NCBI GenBank assembly: GCA_001790455.1
Contig: MGCP01000017.1
Coordinates: forward strand, 1-5,859
From: Candidatus Saccharibacteria bacterium RIFCSPHIGHO2_02_FULL_47_12
GTDB taxonomy: Bacteria; Patescibacteriota; Saccharimonadia; Saccharimonadales; JANWIN01
Direction of reading: 5' to 3'
Length of the DNA: 5,859 nucleotides
Part shown: piece by piece, positions 4,651-5,859 of the stretch
How the letters are laid out: every line of letters begins with the position of its first letter
Position numbering within the stretch: the first letter of the stretch is position 1
The notes under the pieces: model-generated
The model's input: the letters and a program-made list of their open reading frames with translations, nothing else
Databases searched by the model: none
What the model was told of the DNA's origin: nothing
Made by a program: the position numbers and the translations under genes

Positions 4651-5859
4651 ACCGAGTTACCTTTAACTCGGTTCGTGTCAGTGCCGCGCGGCCAGAAACA
4701 GTTACAGAGGGCGCCACGTTATAGAGCGCAGTGTAGTCTCTGTCAAAGAACGGATCTATACCGACAGCGTTGTTTGTAAGCGTTTGAGAATTTATGCCGT
4801 CGTAGTCAAATACAACTGTTTGCCCGTGGTTATCGACCATCAAATGATGCCCATCCATCCATTTGGCTTTGTACCCGGCGTCTAGGGCAAAGGGCAGTTC
4901 ATAATAATACCGCCGGTCTTTTTCTACGTCGTAAACCGCAAATTTTGACCCGCTCTGAACGGCAACAAACTGCGTATTGGCAGAAAAACTAATATGTGCC
5001 GGCTGGTCTAATTTCAGTGCGCTAACGGGCATAGGCAGTTGGTCATTGCCTTTGGCGGCTTCTTGGGGGTTTTTATATATGCTTACTATGCCTTCGTTTG
5101 CCGCCCCAACAAACACATACCAATTATCATTATACTTGGCTACGTCCAGCACGTACCCGGTGCCGCCCAAAAGGTTTTTTATAACAATGGTTTTGTCTTT
5201 TTCTTTTAACTTTAGTTGTAATTTGCCGGGCGCAGACCCGTCGTCGCCCACGTAAAGCAAGGTGTCAGAGCCATAAGATTTAAAATCAATTACCTGGCTT
5301 AGCAGCGGCTGCACCTGGTTGTTTTTTAGCTCTGCGTATTTAAGCTCTAGAGATTTGTCGTCGTATATATACATTTGGTCGTATTTTTTGTCTCGCAAAA
5401 CAATCCTGGCGGGGTTTAGGTTTAGCTGACGGTTGATGTTTATGCTAGAAGCAGGCTGTTCGCGGTCCAGCAAAATAAATTCTGACCCCGAACCATAGTT
5501 GTGCTTGAGCAGCACGTGGCGATTGTCGTTTGACCATTCAACCTGCGCTATGCTCTCAGGTCCATTTGGCTTGGTCAGTAGGCCTTCTGGCAAGGTGATA
5601 GTAGTGGGGTTGGGGTCGGTTTGGCCGGAATCGAACACATCAAAGCTGGCTACCACGCCTGGCTGCTGAACCAAAATCCAATGCCTGTCTGGGCTGTTGG
5701 TGGCAAACGTAGGGCTTGCTCCATAAAGATGAGTGTCTTTGGTATTTAGTTTTTCTGGGAATAAAAATGGGTAAGTAAACCGCTCTAGGCTGCCGCCCTC
5801 TAGGCCAAAGGTGCGCTTCCAGCTGCGGTAGCCGGTCTTTTTTAGCTCAAAGTTGTACT
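4649..5859 (-). CDS. PEGA-domain and beta-propeller-like protein, N-terminus beyond the window
   Basis: The frame is open from the right edge to TAA at 4651-4649, giving 402 visible residues. A TTG at 5674-5672 is only an internal leucine codon: upstream residues continue sensibly, so the gene starts outside the window. The first visible residues, YNFELKKTGYRSWKRTF, match the end of a PEGA domain, a small beta domain usually found in surface or envelope proteins. After it come repeated propeller-like strands of the TolB/WD40-like type, each with an 'S/W.dd..hvl' core: SPDRHWILVQ (about 55-64), VEWSNDNRHVLL (106-117), ISFSANTQFVAV (289-300), AKWMDGHHLMVDN (331-343). These suggest several blades of about 45 residues. 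In proteins of this build an N-terminal membrane anchor would be expected upstream, but it is not visible. Role unknown: a binding or scaffold function outside the membrane is likely. There is no LPXTG-type C-terminus (it ends TRTELKVTR), so it is not an obvious substrate of the neighbouring sortase. Confidence 0.75.
   Translation of the reverse strand, partial: YNFELKKTGYRSWKRTFGLEGGSLERFTYPFLFPEKLNTKDTHLYGASPTFATNSPDRHWILVQQPGVVASFDVFDSGQTDPNPTTITLPEGLLTKPNGPESIAQVEWSNDNRHVLLKHNYGSGSEFILLDREQPASSININRQLNLNPARIVLRDKKYDQMYIYDDKSLELKYAELKNNQVQPLLSQVIDFKSYGSDTLLYVGDDGSAPGKLQLKLKEKDKTIVIKNLLGGTGYVLDVAKYNDNWYVFVGAANEGIVSIYKNPQEAAKGNDQLPMPVSALKLDQPAHISFSANTQFVAVQSGSKFAVYDVEKDRRYYYELPFALDAGYKAKWMDGHHLMVDNHGQTVVFDYDGINSQTLTNNAVGIDPFFDRDYTALYNVAPSVTVSGRAALTRTELKVTR
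4651..4672. repeat. 9-bp perfect hairpin within the 3' end of the PEGA gene
   Basis: ACCGAGTTA and TAACTCGGT form a perfect stem around the four-base loop CCTT, covering the last codons and stop region of the minus-strand gene. Its size (9-bp stem, 4-nt loop, 22 nt) equals each of the two palindromes near the tRNA, though the sequence differs. On neither strand does a T-run follow at once, so it is not a classical intrinsic terminator. It may protect the mRNA 3' end or act with the adjoining inverted repeats in ending transcription. Confidence 0.6.

Noticed and set aside
4977..5255. Plus-strand open frame of 92 codons opposite the PEGA gene
   Set aside because: It is antisense to the propeller strands, which are clearly coding, and has no ribosome binding site or family match.
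5672..5674. TTG as start of the PEGA/propeller gene
   Set aside because: The frame stays open to the window edge and encodes a PEGA-like segment and the first propeller strand upstream of this codon, so it is internal.
1..5859. Alternative genetic code with TGA as an amino acid, as in Gracilibacteria/Absconditabacteria
   Set aside because: All seven visible stops are TAA or TAG, which is suggestive, but no gene needs an in-frame TGA to be full length and seven genes are too few. The standard code explains everything.

Overview
The window looks like a piece of a Patescibacteria/CPR genome, most likely Candidatus Saccharibacteria (TM7). This is inferred from gene style and not from a search: compact spacing, mostly weak or absent Shine-Dalgarno sequences, a sortase with a long cytoplasmic head, and a PEGA/beta-propeller surface protein beside it. 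All seven visible protein stops are TAA or TAG and the frames read normally in the standard bacterial code. Chromosomal housekeeping genes (exonuclease III, a leucine tRNA) argue against a phage or plasmid.

Layout. 1-108 (+) is the C-terminus of an exonuclease III family AP endonuclease. It converges on an unrecognised 202-residue gene at 123-731 (-). That gene is divergent from a three-gene plus-strand run: a HAD subfamily IB phosphatase-like protein (784-1494), an unrecognised protein with a predicted beta-solenoid C-terminus (start placed at 1559 by a clear ribosome binding site), and a carbohydrate-kinase-fold protein resembling the NAD(P)H-hydrate dehydratase NnrD but apparently lacking its catalytic motif (2222-3007).

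The stretch 3008-3262 is the most unusual part. It holds an intact minus-strand tRNA-Leu(CAA) with encoded CCA. Upstream of it lie two perfect 22-nt palindromes with mutually complementary tetraloops, overlapping by two bases. These abut the 5' half of a second, different tRNA-Leu that stops inside the anticodon loop. A promoter-like -10 lies upstream of the tRNA remnant, and another lies just upstream of the intact tRNA.

A sortase (3263-4549, +) and a PEGA-domain beta-propeller protein (minus strand, stop at 4649, running off the right edge) converge on a 100-bp AT-rich spacer made almost entirely of inverted repeats. Together they suggest a cell-surface locus: a transpeptidase anchored in the membrane and a probable exported or envelope-associated propeller protein. 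Nothing shows that the propeller is a sortase substrate.
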